The notes: generated by a model from the sequence alone, not told the origin. DNA of 20,381 bases from JAQCEJ01 sp040881995 (GCA_040881995.1 JBBECD010000162.1:1-20381); one strand, 5' to 3'; positions 7,882 through 16,517 are shown, numbered from the stretch's first letter. Numbers and translations are program-made.

Positions 7882-10590
7882 CTATGCTTTTAATGCGAAA
7901 ACCTGCTCCGGGTCGAGATCGAGCGTCTTGATCGCCTTGGCGAGTTTCTTTTTGTCGAACCGTTCGTCTCCCGCCAACGCATGCAGCGCCGCGAAAGCGG
8001 TGTGTTCGGCGTCGATTTCGAAATGCCGGCGAAGCGCGGGACGGGTATCGCTGCGGCCGAAACCGTCGGTTCCCAGCGTGACGTACGTGCCGGGAATCCA
8101 CGAGCGAATCTGCTCGGGAACCATGCGGATGTTGTCGCTGGTCGCGATAAACGGCCCCTGCGTTTCGGCTAACGCCTGATGCAAGTAACTCTGCATCGGC
8201 TGTTTGGATTCGGGATGCAGCCGGTTCCAGCGTTCGGCTTCGAACGCATCGCGATAGAGCTGGCAGTAACTGGTGACGCTCCAGACGTCGCTGCCTACGC
8301 CGAATTTCTCGGCGAGAATGTCCTGCGCCCGCAAGGCTTCGCGCAGAATCGTGCCGCTGCCGAAGAGCTGCACGCGCGGCGACGAGGTTTTCCCTTTTTT
8401 CTCGGGCGAAACCGATTTGAGTTTATACATCCCCTTGAGAATGCCTTCGGCGAAATCCCCCGCCATCGGCGGCATTTCGTAGTTTTCGTTGTAGACGCTC
8501 AGGTAATAAATGCAGTTCTGATTCTCTTCCCACATCTGCTTCATGCCGTGCTGAATGATGACGGAGAGCTCGTAGGCATACGCCGGATCGTACGGAATGA
8601 CCGACGGGACGGTCGCCGCCATGAGTTGGCTGTGACCGTCTTCATGCTGCAAGCCTTCGCCGTTCAGCGTCGTGCGTCCCGACGTTCCGCCGACGAGAAA
8701 TCCCTTGGCGCGCGAATCGGCGGCGAGCCAGATCAAATCTCCCACGCGCTGGAACCCGAACATCGAGTAATAGATGTAGAACGGCATCAGATTGATGCCG
8801 AGGTTGGAATACGCCGTTCCCGCCGCGATAAACGACGACATCGCGCCGGCTTCGTTGATTCCCTCTTCGAGAATCTGCCCGTTCTTCGCCTCTTTGTAAT
8901 ACATGGCGACGTGCGAATCGACGGGGTCGTACAACTGTCCGAGACTCGAATAGATGCCGCATTGGGCGAACAGGCCTTCCATGCCGAAGGTCCGCGCTTC
9001 GTCGGGGATGATCGGCACGATCCGCGATCCGATTTTCTTGTCGCGGAGCAGATTGCGCAGAATGTCGCTGAACGCCATCGTGGTCGAGGCTTCGCGGCCG
9101 GAACTCCCTTTTGCAATCGGCTCGACGAATCCTCTATCTTTTAACGTCGGAATCTCGAGTTTCTCCAAAGTCGGCCGTCGCGACGGCAGCGGGCCGCCGA
9201 GTTCCTCGCGGCGTTCGCGCATGTACTTCATCTCGGGGCTGTCTTCCAGCGGTTTATAGAACGGGGCCTCTTTGACCACGTCGTCGCCGATGGGAATGCC
9301 GAACCGCGTGCGGAATTTGACGAGCTCTTCTTCGTTGAGCTTCTTCTCGTTGTGCGTCGTATTGCGGCCTTCGCCCGCTTCGCCGAGCCCGTACCCTTTG
9401 ATCGTCTTCGCGAGAATAACGGTCGGAGCCCCTTTGTAATTCACGGCGGCATGATACGCCGCGTAAACTTTTTCGGTGTCGTGACCGCCGCGCCGCAGGC
9501 GTTGAAGCTGCTCATCCGAGAGATGTCTGACGAGTTCGAGCAGTTCTTCGGACGCGCCGAAGAAATGGTCGCGGATATACGCTCCCGATTCGGTGCTGTA
9601 TTTCTGGTATTGCCCGTCGACGACCTCCTGCATCCGCTTGACGAGTTTGCCGTCGGAGTCGTTGGCGAGCAGGGGATCCCAGTCGCGGCCCCAGATGACT
9701 TTAATACAGTTCCAGCCGGCGCCGCGAAAGGCGGCTTCGAGTTCCTGAATGATCTTGCCGTTGCCGCGCACGGGGCCGTCGAGCCGTTGCAGATTGCAGT
9801 TGATGACGAATGTCAAATTGTCGAGACGTTCGCGCGAAGCGAGCGTGATGGCGCCGAGGGTTTCCGGCTCGTCGCATTCGCCATCGCCGACGAAACACCA
9901 GACGCGCGATTTGGCCGTGTCGAGCAGGCCTCGGTCTGCGAGATAGCGCAAGAACCGGGCCTGATAGATGGCGGTGATCGGTCCCAGTCCCATCGAGACC
10001 GTGGGGAATTGCCAGAAATCTTCCATCAACCACGGGTGCGGATACGACGAAAGTCCCACGCCCCGCGGAATCTCCCGGCGGAAGTGATGCAATTGTTCTT
10101 CGGTCAAACGTCCTTCGAGAAACGCGCGGGCATACATTCCGGGGGAGGCGTGTCCTTGAAAGTACACGAAATCGCCGGTGTGATCTTCGGTCCGCGCATG
10201 AAAGAAGTGATTGAAGCCGATTTCGTACAACGTCGCCGACGAGGCGAACGTCGAGATGTGCCCCCCCAGTCCCGGGAAATTCTTGTTCGCGCGGTGCACC
10301 ATCGCCATCGCGTTCCAGCGCACATAACTCTTGATCTGACGTTCGATCGCCAGATCGCCCGGGAACCGCGGCTGCTTGTCGACGGGAATCGTATTGATGT
10401 ACGACGTATTCGCGGTAAACGGCAACGTCACGCCTTTACGATAAGCCCTTTGCTGCAAGAGGGACAGAATCTGCCGCACGCGCTCCTCGCCATGACGATG
10501 CAGAAAGTCGTCGAGCGAATCGAACCATTCGTCGAGTTCGGTCTGATCGACGCCGGGGACGTCTTCCGTCAGAGTGGGATTATTAACCAT
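7882..10590 (-). CDS. aceE: Pyruvate dehydrogenase E1 component, homodimeric type
   Basis: The 902-residue enzyme is the thiamine-diphosphate-dependent decarboxylase that transfers acetyl groups from pyruvate to the E2 lipoyl arm. The thiamine-diphosphate motif is GDGECDEPET (~235-244), with its asparagine in INCNLQRLDG (~263-271). Other homodimeric-type blocks are GHISTFASSATLYEIGFNHF, GHASPGMYARAFLEGRL and TSGRTTLNGEGLQHEDGHS. Length is close to E. coli AceE (887). The ATG at 10590 (MVNNPTLTEDVPGVD) is preferred over one at 10716, whose 42 extra codons lie in the leader and do not look like family sequence. It is the first gene of the E1-E2-E3 operon, so the complex is of the AceE/AceF type rather than the PdhA/PdhB type. 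Confidence 0.97.
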   Translation of the reverse strand: MVNNPTLTEDVPGVDQTELDEWFDSLDDFLHRHGEERVRQILSLLQQRAYRKGVTLPFTANTSYINTIPVDKQPRFPGDLAIERQIKSYVRWNAMAMVHRANKNFPGLGGHISTFASSATLYEIGFNHFFHARTEDHTGDFVYFQGHASPGMYARAFLEGRLTEEQLHHFRREIPRGVGLSSYPHPWLMEDFWQFPTVSMGLGPITAIYQARFLRYLADRGLLDTAKSRVWCFVGDGECDEPETLGAITLASRERLDNLTFVINCNLQRLDGPVRGNGKIIQELEAAFRGAGWNCIKVIWGRDWDPLLANDSDGKLVKRMQEVVDGQYQKYSTESGAYIRDHFFGASEELLELVRHLSDEQLQRLRRGGHDTEKVYAAYHAAVNYKGAPTVILAKTIKGYGLGEAGEGRNTTHNEKKLNEEELVKFRTRFGIPIGDDVVKEAPFYKPLEDSPEMKYMRERREELGGPLPSRRPTLEKLEIPTLKDRGFVEPIAKGSSGREASTTMAFSDILRNLLRDKKIGSRIVPIIPDEARTFGMEGLFAQCGIYSSLGQLYDPVDSHVAMYYKEAKNGQILEEGINEAGAMSSFIAAGTAYSNLGINLMPFYIYYSMFGFQRVGDLIWLAADSRAKGFLVGGTSGRTTLNGEGLQHEDGHSQLMAATVPSVIPYDPAYAYELSVIIQHGMKQMWEENQNCIYYLSVYNENYEMPPMAGDFAEGILKGMYKLKSVSPEKKGKTSSPRVQLFGSGTILREALRAQDILAEKFGVGSDVWSVTSYCQLYRDAFEAERWNRLHPESKQPMQSYLHQALAETQGPFIATSDNIRMVPEQIRSWIPGTYVTLGTDGFGRSDTRPALRRHFEIDAEHTAFAALHALAGDERFDKKKLAKAIKTLDLDPEQVFALKA

Positions 10591-10743
10591 GTGATCGCTC
10601 TTCGCTGATATTTCGTTTTGTGAATTGAATTCGCTGTGTCGGAGTCCAGCCTTGAGGCTGTCTTTTTTTATAAGAGCAGTCCGCTCGATCGTCCGGTACT
10701 CTCTGTACAAACACAATCTCCCCGGACGCCGTTAAGCCGAACG

Positions 10744-10771
10744 ATTATATGCAAATTGCTCAGTTTCGCAA
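10744..10771 (-). promoter_or_regulatory. Candidate promoter of the pyruvate dehydrogenase operon
   Basis: On the minus strand a perfect TATAAT (10749-10744) lies 16 bases after TTGCGA (10771-10766). This would give a leader of roughly 145 bases before aceE. Complementary heptamers CGTCCGG and CCGGACG (10690-10696, 10732-10738) lie just downstream of the predicted start and could fold in the leader. The gap 10591-10899 holds no other visible feature. Confidence 0.5.
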
Positions 10772-10899
10772 AAGCCAATCTTCGTCAGGAGCATCGCTCG
10801 TCACTTTAATCGTGAGCATCGGACTTGACAACACGCCGGACGCCGCGTCGCCACGCCGCGGAGAGGGCTTGCTGGACGCCTCGCTCCCAAGATGAAATG

Positions 10900-11496
10900 T
10901 CACCGCGAGACCCGATAAACCGTGCTTTCGGTCACGACATAATCCATGATCACGTCGTGCGGTTCGCAGGGCACGGCGTCGAGCATCTGCTCATCGAACG
11001 CCAGGGCAACAAACGTCGTTTCGGCGCGTGCTCGCGACAGAAGTTTGTCGTAATACCCCTTGCCGTGACCCAGGCGGCGCCCCTGACGATCGAAGGCCAG
11101 TCCCGGCACCAGAACCAGATCGATCTCACTGATATCGAGCCATCGTCGAGAGTCGCCCCGAATCGCGGCGATCGGCTCCAGAATGCCGAGCGTCCGTGAG
11201 GACAATTCGTTCATCGATTGCAACCAGGCCAGTTTCAACTCGTCGGCCTCGCACCACGTGACCGCACACCGCCGACGTCCGGGAAGTTCCGCTTTTAAAC
11301 GTGATTGTGTGCACACTTCTCCCGGCAAGTCGACGTACCACAACACCGACGCCGCGTCCCGCCATTCCGGCAGCGCGGCGAGCTGTGCGAAGATTCGTGC
11401 ACTCCGCTCGGCGACCGCTTCGCGGGAAGGGAGTTGCCGGCGCATCTCCGCCCGTAGATTCCGCTTCGCCGACCGAAAATTGAGGGTTTCACCCAT
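10900..11496 (-). CDS. 5-formyltetrahydrofolate cyclo-ligase
   Basis: The 198-residue enzyme converts 5-formyltetrahydrofolate and ATP to 5,10-methenyltetrahydrofolate, returning the stored folate to one-carbon metabolism. The family signature is GRRLGHGKGYYDKLL, the nucleotide- and substrate-binding loop, with LDISEIDLVLVPGLAFD before it and VALAFDEQMLDAVPCEPHDV after it. The N-terminal basic helix (SAKRNLRAEMRRQL) is also typical. The ATG at 11496 is chosen because AAGGTG lies five bases upstream and the family start follows; a longer frame to 11544 exists but has no such support. The gene is divergent from the sigma factor gene and is separated by a 227-base regulatory gap. Confidence 0.93.
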   Translation of the reverse strand: MGETLNFRSAKRNLRAEMRRQLPSREAVAERSARIFAQLAALPEWRDAASVLWYVDLPGEVCTQSRLKAELPGRRRCAVTWCEADELKLAWLQSMNELSSRTLGILEPIAAIRGDSRRWLDISEIDLVLVPGLAFDRQGRRLGHGKGYYDKLLSRARAETTFVALAFDEQMLDAVPCEPHDVIMDYVVTESTVYRVSR

Positions 11497-11587
11497 GTTG
11501 CACCTTCCCCGAGCAGAAAATGTAAAACATTGTTTAACAAGCACTTACATTACAGAATTTGACCAGCCGGCAATTCGACGACATTTA

Positions 11588-11605
11588 TGACAAAATTGAT
11601 TGTCA
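11588..11605. promoter_or_regulatory. Operator-like palindrome overlapping the sigma-gene -35 box
   Basis: TGACAA and TTGTCA are separated by AATTGA. The right half is also the -35 box of the candidate promoter at 11600-11627. The arrangement suggests a binding site for a dimeric regulator in the divergent gap, but no regulator is identified. Confidence 0.35.
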
Positions 11606-11627
11606 AAATTGCGTTATGTGTTATCAT
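11600..11627 (+). promoter_or_regulatory. Candidate promoter of the sigma factor gene
   Basis: TTGTCA (11600-11605) and TATCAT (11622-11627) are separated by 16 bases, matching 5 of 6 at each box. Transcription would start about 90 bases before the ATG at 11724. The region is AT-rich compared with its surroundings. Confidence 0.5.
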
Positions 11628-11723
11628 GTGGTCAGGCCTCATCCGATTTTCGTCATGATCGGTCTCACGAGCAACCTCTGACGCACCCCATTTCGCAATC
11701 GATTTGCGAGTCGGTATCCCACC

Positions 11724-12848
11724 ATGATCACAACCGCCCCCGTTTCGAAAGCCTCCCGGCGACCGAAATCCTTCGCCCTGCCACCTGCGAATCCGCGTCC
11801 GACTGCGGAAAAAAATAAGATCACCAATTTCGATCTTCCATCGCTCGAACCGTCGGACACCGATCGTTCCCCCGCGTCGCTGCACGCCGGCCTGGCTGTC
11901 GCCGCCTCCCCTCCCGCCGACGACTTCTTCAGCGAATCGCTCGATTTCGAACTTCCCCTCGATAGGCGGATCGATCGCATTCTGAAAACGAATATCGAGT
12001 TTCAGTTCAGCCCCGAATTCGAAGACCCCGACGCGGCGACCGATATTCTCGACTCGCTGTCGTCGTTCGCCTCCCAGACGAACGCCGGCAAGAGCAAACT
12101 CAAAACCGCCGTCGTGCCTCCGCCGGGCACGCCCCCGTATCTCGCCGATTTGTACGCCTTCCCGCTGTTGACGCGCGAGCAGGAACATCACCTGTTTCGG
12201 AAGATGAATTATCTGAAATACCGTGCCGATTTGCTGCGGAAACAGCTCTCGAACTCGAAATCGCCATCGTCGCTGTGCGACCGCATCGAGAAGAAGCTGT
12301 CGGATGCGCTGCTCATCCGCAATCGGCTCGTGCAGTGCAATCTTCGTCTGGTCGTCTCCATCGCCAAAACGATTGCCCGCGATCTCGTGGAAATGGACGA
12401 ACTAATCAGCGACGGAAACATGCCGCTCATTCGGGCGGTGGAAATCTTCGACTTCGAACGGGGCACGCGGTTCAGCACGTACGCCACGTGGGCGATTCGA
12501 CATTTTTTGTACCGGGCCTCTGGCAAATCATCGCGGCTGCAGAAACGCTTCGTCACCAGTCAGCAGGTGACGATCGACGTCCACTCCGGCACCAGCGATG
12601 AGCCCGGCCACGCCGAAATGAATTCGCTGGAACAGCAACACCAACCCTGCTCGCTGCTGCTCGAACAACTCGACGACCGTTCGCGGTCGATTGTGTCGTT
12701 GCGCTTCGGCCTGGGCAAGGCCAAACGCCCGCACAAATTCCGGGAAATCGCCCAGAAATGGGGCGTGAGCACCGAACGGGTGCGGCAACTTTTCACGAAA
12801 GCGATCGGCAGCTTGCAGAATGAGTACGGTGTGCGGCAGGGTGCGTGA
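11724..12848 (+). CDS. Sigma-70-family RNA polymerase sigma factor with a long N-terminal extension
   Basis: The protein has 374 residues. Residues 1-~135 are proline/serine/acid-rich and probably disordered. Region 1.2-like sequence is at ~138-162 (LADLYAFPLLTREQEHHLF). Region 2 is at ~206-265, with NLRLVVSIAKTIARD, MDELISDGNMPLIRAVEIFD and the -10-recognition stretch RGTRFSTYATWAIRHFLYR. Region 4 is at ~315-367, ending in the helix-turn-helix FREIAQKWGVSTERVRQLF. The usual region 3 is replaced by a short linker. Region 2 resembles primary-type sigma factors more than ECF factors, but the protein is too divergent to be the housekeeping sigma. It is therefore an alternative (group 2/3-like) sigma of unknown regulon. 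No Shine-Dalgarno sequence is visible; the own promoter is probably at 11600-11627. Confidence 0.9.
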   Translation: MITTAPVSKASRRPKSFALPPANPRPTAEKNKITNFDLPSLEPSDTDRSPASLHAGLAVAASPPADDFFSESLDFELPLDRRIDRILKTNIEFQFSPEFEDPDAATDILDSLSSFASQTNAGKSKLKTAVVPPPGTPPYLADLYAFPLLTREQEHHLFRKMNYLKYRADLLRKQLSNSKSPSSLCDRIEKKLSDALLIRNRLVQCNLRLVVSIAKTIARDLVEMDELISDGNMPLIRAVEIFDFERGTRFSTYATWAIRHFLYRASGKSSRLQKRFVTSQQVTIDVHSGTSDEPGHAEMNSLEQQHQPCSLLLEQLDDRSRSIVSLRFGLGKAKRPHKFREIAQKWGVSTERVRQLFTKAIGSLQNEYGVRQGA

Positions 12849-12904
12849 GGGGGCGACCAGCCGTTACGTGCGATGCCGCAAGCATTTCAACAGCACCAGC
12901 AGCA

Positions 12905-15679
12905 CTACTTCGTTTTCTTCCGGCCGCGTCTCGGTTCATCGAGCGCCGCGGTCAGGGGTGCAGTAAGCTGTTCATAGAGTGAGAACAGAAACTCAATACG
13001 CTCGCGGTCATTCTGAAATGGTTTCGACCGATAGCAGCGTTCCACGGCCCGGTCGAGTTCGGCATGGGCCTTCTGAAGCGATGTTGGCATTGTCTCCGGA
13101 TTATACAAGTCGGACAGACTGGCATGGGGAAATTGAGCCCGCGCATCGAGCACGGCCTGGGCTCTGGATTCCACTCCCGCTTTTTGCTTGTCAGCTAGTG
13201 ACTGCGGCCAGGGAAAATTGTTGTAGACCAGTCCGGCCGAGTATCGAAAATCGGATTTCAATCGCCCGCACACCTGCTTCACCCATGCCATGTGGATGGC
13301 CGACGTCAGCACGCCGAAATGATACAGGCTGATCGCCGTGTTGATAAAACAGAGATCGCTGATCAGAGTCTCCGGTTCCATGAAACCGATCGGAATATAC
13401 TTCCGCCGCTCCGATGAGACCTTCGGAATCACGATGAAGTTCTTGGTGGGGATGTTTTCCACGTGAAATCTCGTCGGCCGCTCGGCGAGCTTGCGCGTCG
13501 GCGCACTCTTGCTGGCGAGACGGAACGCACGCACGGCTTTGACTCGCGCCAGACAATGAGGCATCGCTCGCAATTCGTTCGGCGGACAATCACCCAGCCA
13601 GAGGCACCAGCGTTCCCAGCCATTGATGAACTCATCCGACCCCAGCCACCGTCGAAACCATTTCTTGGCTTTAGGCTCCAGGCGTAAAAATTCGTCTCGT
13701 TCTTCGGTGGTGAATAAGTAGTTGCCGTCGTCGATCGGCTTATTTCCAATGCCGATCGCCGGTACGTCGCACAACGGCTTGGTTCGGTTGACAATGACGG
13801 CATCCGGACCTTCCACCAGATAAGGACTGATGTTATGCGCCGGGATGACCGTTGGGTGATCGGCATCCTGCTCGTAATCGTAAATTCGCTTTTCCACGTC
13901 GTCGGTAAAGCCGAATCCGACAATAACTACATGGACGTGAGCCTTGCCGCGGGCTTCGCTTTCCCATGCGAATGTGCGGTGACCGAATTGAATGCGCACC
14001 CCGCGCCGGAACAGTTCCCTCCAGAGAACGCCGACTTGTTCCCCTTGGGTGATGCTGTTGGTCGAGACAAACGCGACGGAAATTTTTGTCGCCTGAATAT
14101 ATTCCACGGCTTTGAAGTACCACGCAGTGACGTAGTCGAGCAGACCATAATTCTTAATATTTCCCGCAACATGGGCCATGTCGGCGCGTTGTTCGTCGGC
14201 CTGATATTTACCGCCCACGAACGGAGGATTCCCCAGCACATAGCTGCACTGTTCCGAGGGGAGCACCTCATTCCAGTCCAGCCGCAGCGCATTGCCATGC
14301 ACGATCTTGGCGCTCTTCTTTAACGGCAGACGCACGAAATATTGTCCGAACGCTTCGCTCAGGCGTTGGTTCATCTGGTGATCGACCAGCCATAATGCGA
14401 CCTGCGCGATCTGCGCGGGGAATTCGTTGATCTCGATGCCATACATCGCGTCGACGTCGATGAACGACAATAATTCAACGTTGGTTGCTTTCTGGCCGCG
14501 CTGACGAAGCTTTAATACGTCGATTTCGAGCAACCGCAATTCGCGGTAGGTGACCACTAGAAAGTTCCCACAACCGCAGGCCGGGTCGAGAAACTTGAGC
14601 GATCCCAGCCGCTCGTGAAATTCCTTGAGCCTGGCCGTGCGCTGTGTTCCCTTGTGCGATTTCAGTCGTTCGAACTCCGCCCGCAAGTCATCCAGAAATA
14701 ACGAGCGGACCAGCTTCAGGATGTCCCGCTCGCTGGTGTAGTGCGCACCGACCTGCCGCCGTTCGCGCGGCTCCATCACACTCTGGAACAACGATCCGAA
14801 AACCGCCGGGGAAATTCGGCTCCAATCAAACCGGCAGCAGGCGAGCAGTCGGTTTCGCATGTCGCGGTTGAAGTCGGCGAAGCCCAGCGTCTCGTCGAAC
14901 AGATCGCCATTGACGTAAGGCAAGTCGGCCAATTCTTCCAACAAATTTCTCTGACGCGCTTCCGTAGGCGTATTGAGCACCTGAAACAATCGGGCCAGGT
15001 GCGCCCCCAAGTCGCTGCCGTCGCCTTCGGTGTGGTTTTCGATGAACAGCGTGAACGCGCTGCGGTCGGTTAACCCCGTCTTTTCGGCAAACAAACAGAA
15101 CAACACGCGAACGAGAAACCGCTCGAGATCGTGACCTCGATAGCCGCCGGCTTCGAGCGAATCGTGCAACTCGCCCAACAGTTCGACGGCTTGGATGTTG
15201 ACCGGATCCTGGTCGTCAAGTTTGTGCTGCTGGTATCCGGGGATGAACGCAAATTTGTGAATATTCGCGTGCAGGTCGCACAAATCGATTTGCGTGGACT
15301 GCTGATTGTCCAGATCGTGCAACGCGATGCGGGCAAAATCGCTGACGATCAGGTATCGCGGTACTTCGTCATCGCGGCGGGCATTCTTCAAGGCGTGGAT
15401 GTACTCCATTGCCTGGGTCTCGGCCTTGTCCAGCGATTTGCCGAGACTCTTATGTTCGACCAGCAGCGTGCCGGGCCAGAAAAGGTCGATGTATCCCCAA
15501 CTGCCGGAGAGTCTCTTGACGGGCTCCTCGAAGCTGGCGACGGTGCGGCGTTTGATGCCGAACACGCCAAAGAACTCATCCCAAAACGTCTTGGCCTCGG
15601 CATCTTCGCGCGAGACACTGGCCCAGTCTTTGGAGAAGGCAACCGCATTGTGGCGGATTTCGTTCCAAGAGATGGGCAT
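12905..15679 (-). CDS. MmeI-like type IIL restriction-modification enzyme (endonuclease and methyltransferase in one chain)
   Basis: The 924-residue single-chain enzyme should methylate adenine in one strand of its target and cut at a fixed distance away. Numbering starts at the ATG at 15679 (MPISWNEIRHNAVAF); a start six codons upstream is possible. The nuclease domain (~1-160) has a PD-(D/E)XK-type core with D65 in YIDLFWPG and E75/K77 in LLVEHKS. A helical spacer follows (~165-305). The methyltransferase has GAHYTSERDILKLV (~311-324), the SAM-binding FLDPACGCGNFLV (~363-375) and the catalytic NPPF (484-487). The C-terminal third holds the target-recognition domain and the conserved FRYSAGLVYNNFPWP. 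All catalytic motifs are present, so it may be active. The gene ends 56 bases from the convergent sigma gene and borders the cassette array. Confidence 0.93.
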   Translation of the reverse strand: MPISWNEIRHNAVAFSKDWASVSREDAEAKTFWDEFFGVFGIKRRTVASFEEPVKRLSGSWGYIDLFWPGTLLVEHKSLGKSLDKAETQAMEYIHALKNARRDDEVPRYLIVSDFARIALHDLDNQQSTQIDLCDLHANIHKFAFIPGYQQHKLDDQDPVNIQAVELLGELHDSLEAGGYRGHDLERFLVRVLFCLFAEKTGLTDRSAFTLFIENHTEGDGSDLGAHLARLFQVLNTPTEARQRNLLEELADLPYVNGDLFDETLGFADFNRDMRNRLLACCRFDWSRISPAVFGSLFQSVMEPRERRQVGAHYTSERDILKLVRSLFLDDLRAEFERLKSHKGTQRTARLKEFHERLGSLKFLDPACGCGNFLVVTYRELRLLEIDVLKLRQRGQKATNVELLSFIDVDAMYGIEINEFPAQIAQVALWLVDHQMNQRLSEAFGQYFVRLPLKKSAKIVHGNALRLDWNEVLPSEQCSYVLGNPPFVGGKYQADEQRADMAHVAGNIKNYGLLDYVTAWYFKAVEYIQATKISVAFVSTNSITQGEQVGVLWRELFRRGVRIQFGHRTFAWESEARGKAHVHVVIVGFGFTDDVEKRIYDYEQDADHPTVIPAHNISPYLVEGPDAVIVNRTKPLCDVPAIGIGNKPIDDGNYLFTTEERDEFLRLEPKAKKWFRRWLGSDEFINGWERWCLWLGDCPPNELRAMPHCLARVKAVRAFRLASKSAPTRKLAERPTRFHVENIPTKNFIVIPKVSSERRKYIPIGFMEPETLISDLCFINTAISLYHFGVLTSAIHMAWVKQVCGRLKSDFRYSAGLVYNNFPWPQSLADKQKAGVESRAQAVLDARAQFPHASLSDLYNPETMPTSLQKAHAELDRAVERCYRSKPFQNDRERIEFLFSLYEQLTAPLTAALDEPRRGRKKTK

Positions 15680-15853
15680 GGGACGGTCTCGGTACATGGA
15701 TTGAACGCATCAATTGAAAGACTGTAATCGTGGTGCACACCTGATGCAATGATCCCGGCGTGACCGCACCGGCGTGCTGTCCGCATGGCCTGTCGCTCCG
15801 GACGTCCTGGAAATTCCTCCGTTCCCGAATCGCGGCGATTCAAAGAGGCGGGC

Positions 15854-16054
15854 TCACGGGCAAGCCGTGTCCAGTTCGTGTGCACTCGCGATCGGGGCGT
15901 CGCCCTTCTGAACATCTCGGACATCGTCGTCTCGAAAACTGCCGGTCGATGATGAATCGCCAATCAAAGCAGGGGGCTCGGGGATAATGGCACACGGGAG
16001 TCTCGAGATCACTGAAAGCGCTTCAACGACTGCTTGGTTCGATGGCTTCGTCAT
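15854..16054 (-). CDS. 66-residue ORF with an ideal ribosome binding site; cassette-borne, function unknown
   Basis: The reading frame starts at the ATG at 16054 (MTKPSNQAVVEALSVISRLP) and is preceded by AAAGGAGG five bases upstream, the best Shine-Dalgarno sequence in the window. The protein has no recognised domain; it has a short hydrophobic stretch (~9-30), then a polar, acidic tail (GDSSSTGSFRDDDVRD) ending DTACP. It starts 41 bases after the R box of the attC site at 16096-16184, as expected for an integron cassette gene. A 77-base copy of its leader and first 11-12 codons is found at 18591-18667. I see no attC site after its stop codon, so the far end of this cassette is unclear. It could be a small regulatory or peptide-precursor gene; that is speculation. 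Confidence 0.6.
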   Translation of the reverse strand: MTKPSNQAVVEALSVISRLPCAIIPEPPALIGDSSSTGSFRDDDVRDVQKGDAPIASAHELDTACP

Positions 16055-16095
16055 GGCTGCCTCCTTTGTGAGTGAATTGTAGAGCCGCGTGTGCC
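16019..16095 (-). repeat. 77-base perfect duplicate, copy 1 (leader and 5' end of the 66-residue ORF)
   Basis: Identical over all 77 bases to 18591-18667. On the minus strand it carries the leader after the attC site, the AAAGGAGG ribosome binding site, the ATG and the first codons. Identity stops exactly at the attC R box at 16096. Confidence 0.9.
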
Positions 16096-16184
16096 CTCTA
16101 ACGACAAAGGTAACCCGCGTGCGGGATTGCGTTTTCCGTTTTTGCCGACGTTGCACGCATGTCGGGTTGACCGCCTTGTTAGCC
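16096..16184 (-). other. attC-like recombination site 1 (89 bases)
   Basis: The plus strand begins CTCTAAC and ends GTTAGCC, close to the RYYYAAC and GTTRRRY attC ends. Inside, GGTAACCCGCGTGCG pairs with CGCATGTCGGGTTGACC, leaving an unpaired T and G on the right arm. Unpaired T and G on the bottom (non-coding) strand are the extrahelical bases known from integron attC sites. The stop codon of the 16179-16517 gene overlaps the GTTAGCC end, a usual cassette arrangement. Confidence 0.7.
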
Positions 16185-16517
16185 CATCATTTTCGCGACT
16201 GCCTCCTTATACCACTCCGGCGCGTCGTTGGGCGATCCAAACCAACCCCAGTCGACGAGCGTCTCGACGAACAGGGCACGGTGATGCTTGCAATAGACCT
16301 CGGGGTTTAGCAACGAGATGAAGTAACCCGTCGCCTCAGCTTCGCGCCGAGCGCGCTGATCCCCGATCCAAATTGGCAAAGCGCCGGCGGGTCTGGCGAA
16401 CAGCGGAACGTGAACGGGGAACTCCTCATCACCCACGACAAAAGGCGAAGTGATCTCAATGCCGAGTTCGGCGGCAGCCCATTGCCATGCAGCAATTATG
16501 TCGCGTTCAGTTGCCAT
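16179..16517 (-). CDS. 112-residue cassette protein, unknown function
   Basis: I do not recognise a family. The soluble protein starts MATERDIIAAWQWAAAELGI and is rich in aromatic residues (IWIGDQRARREAEATGYF, VETLVDWGWFGSPNDAPEWY). No signal peptide, membrane helix or catalytic motif is evident. The gene fits a single integron cassette: its start lies four bases after a GTTAGCC half site (16521-16527, minus strand), and its TAA stop overlaps the end of a complete attC-like site (16096-16184). The cassette would be about 425 bases. It has no clear Shine-Dalgarno sequence. A small immunity- or stress-type protein would be common in this setting, but nothing in the sequence shows it. Confidence 0.7.
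   Translation of the reverse strand: MATERDIIAAWQWAAAELGIEITSPFVVGDEEFPVHVPLFARPAGALPIWIGDQRARREAEATGYFISLLNPEVYCKHHRALFVETLVDWGWFGSPNDAPEWYKEAVAKMMG

Noticed and set aside
8179..9144. 321-codon open frame on the plus strand
   Set aside because: Also antisense to aceE, with low-complexity arginine/glycine-rich translation.
9352..10608. 418-codon open frame on the plus strand
   Set aside because: It is antisense to aceE and explained by codon bias; no start signal or domain was seen.
11550..12191. 213-codon open frame on the minus strand opposite the sigma factor
   Set aside because: It covers the sigma gene 5' half and promoter region; the plus strand has clear sigma regions.
15698..15853. 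A further attC site after the 66-residue ORF
   Set aside because: A small GAATCG/CGATTC hairpin is present at 15827-15841, but there are no R/L-type boxes and no extrahelical pattern as in the other sites.
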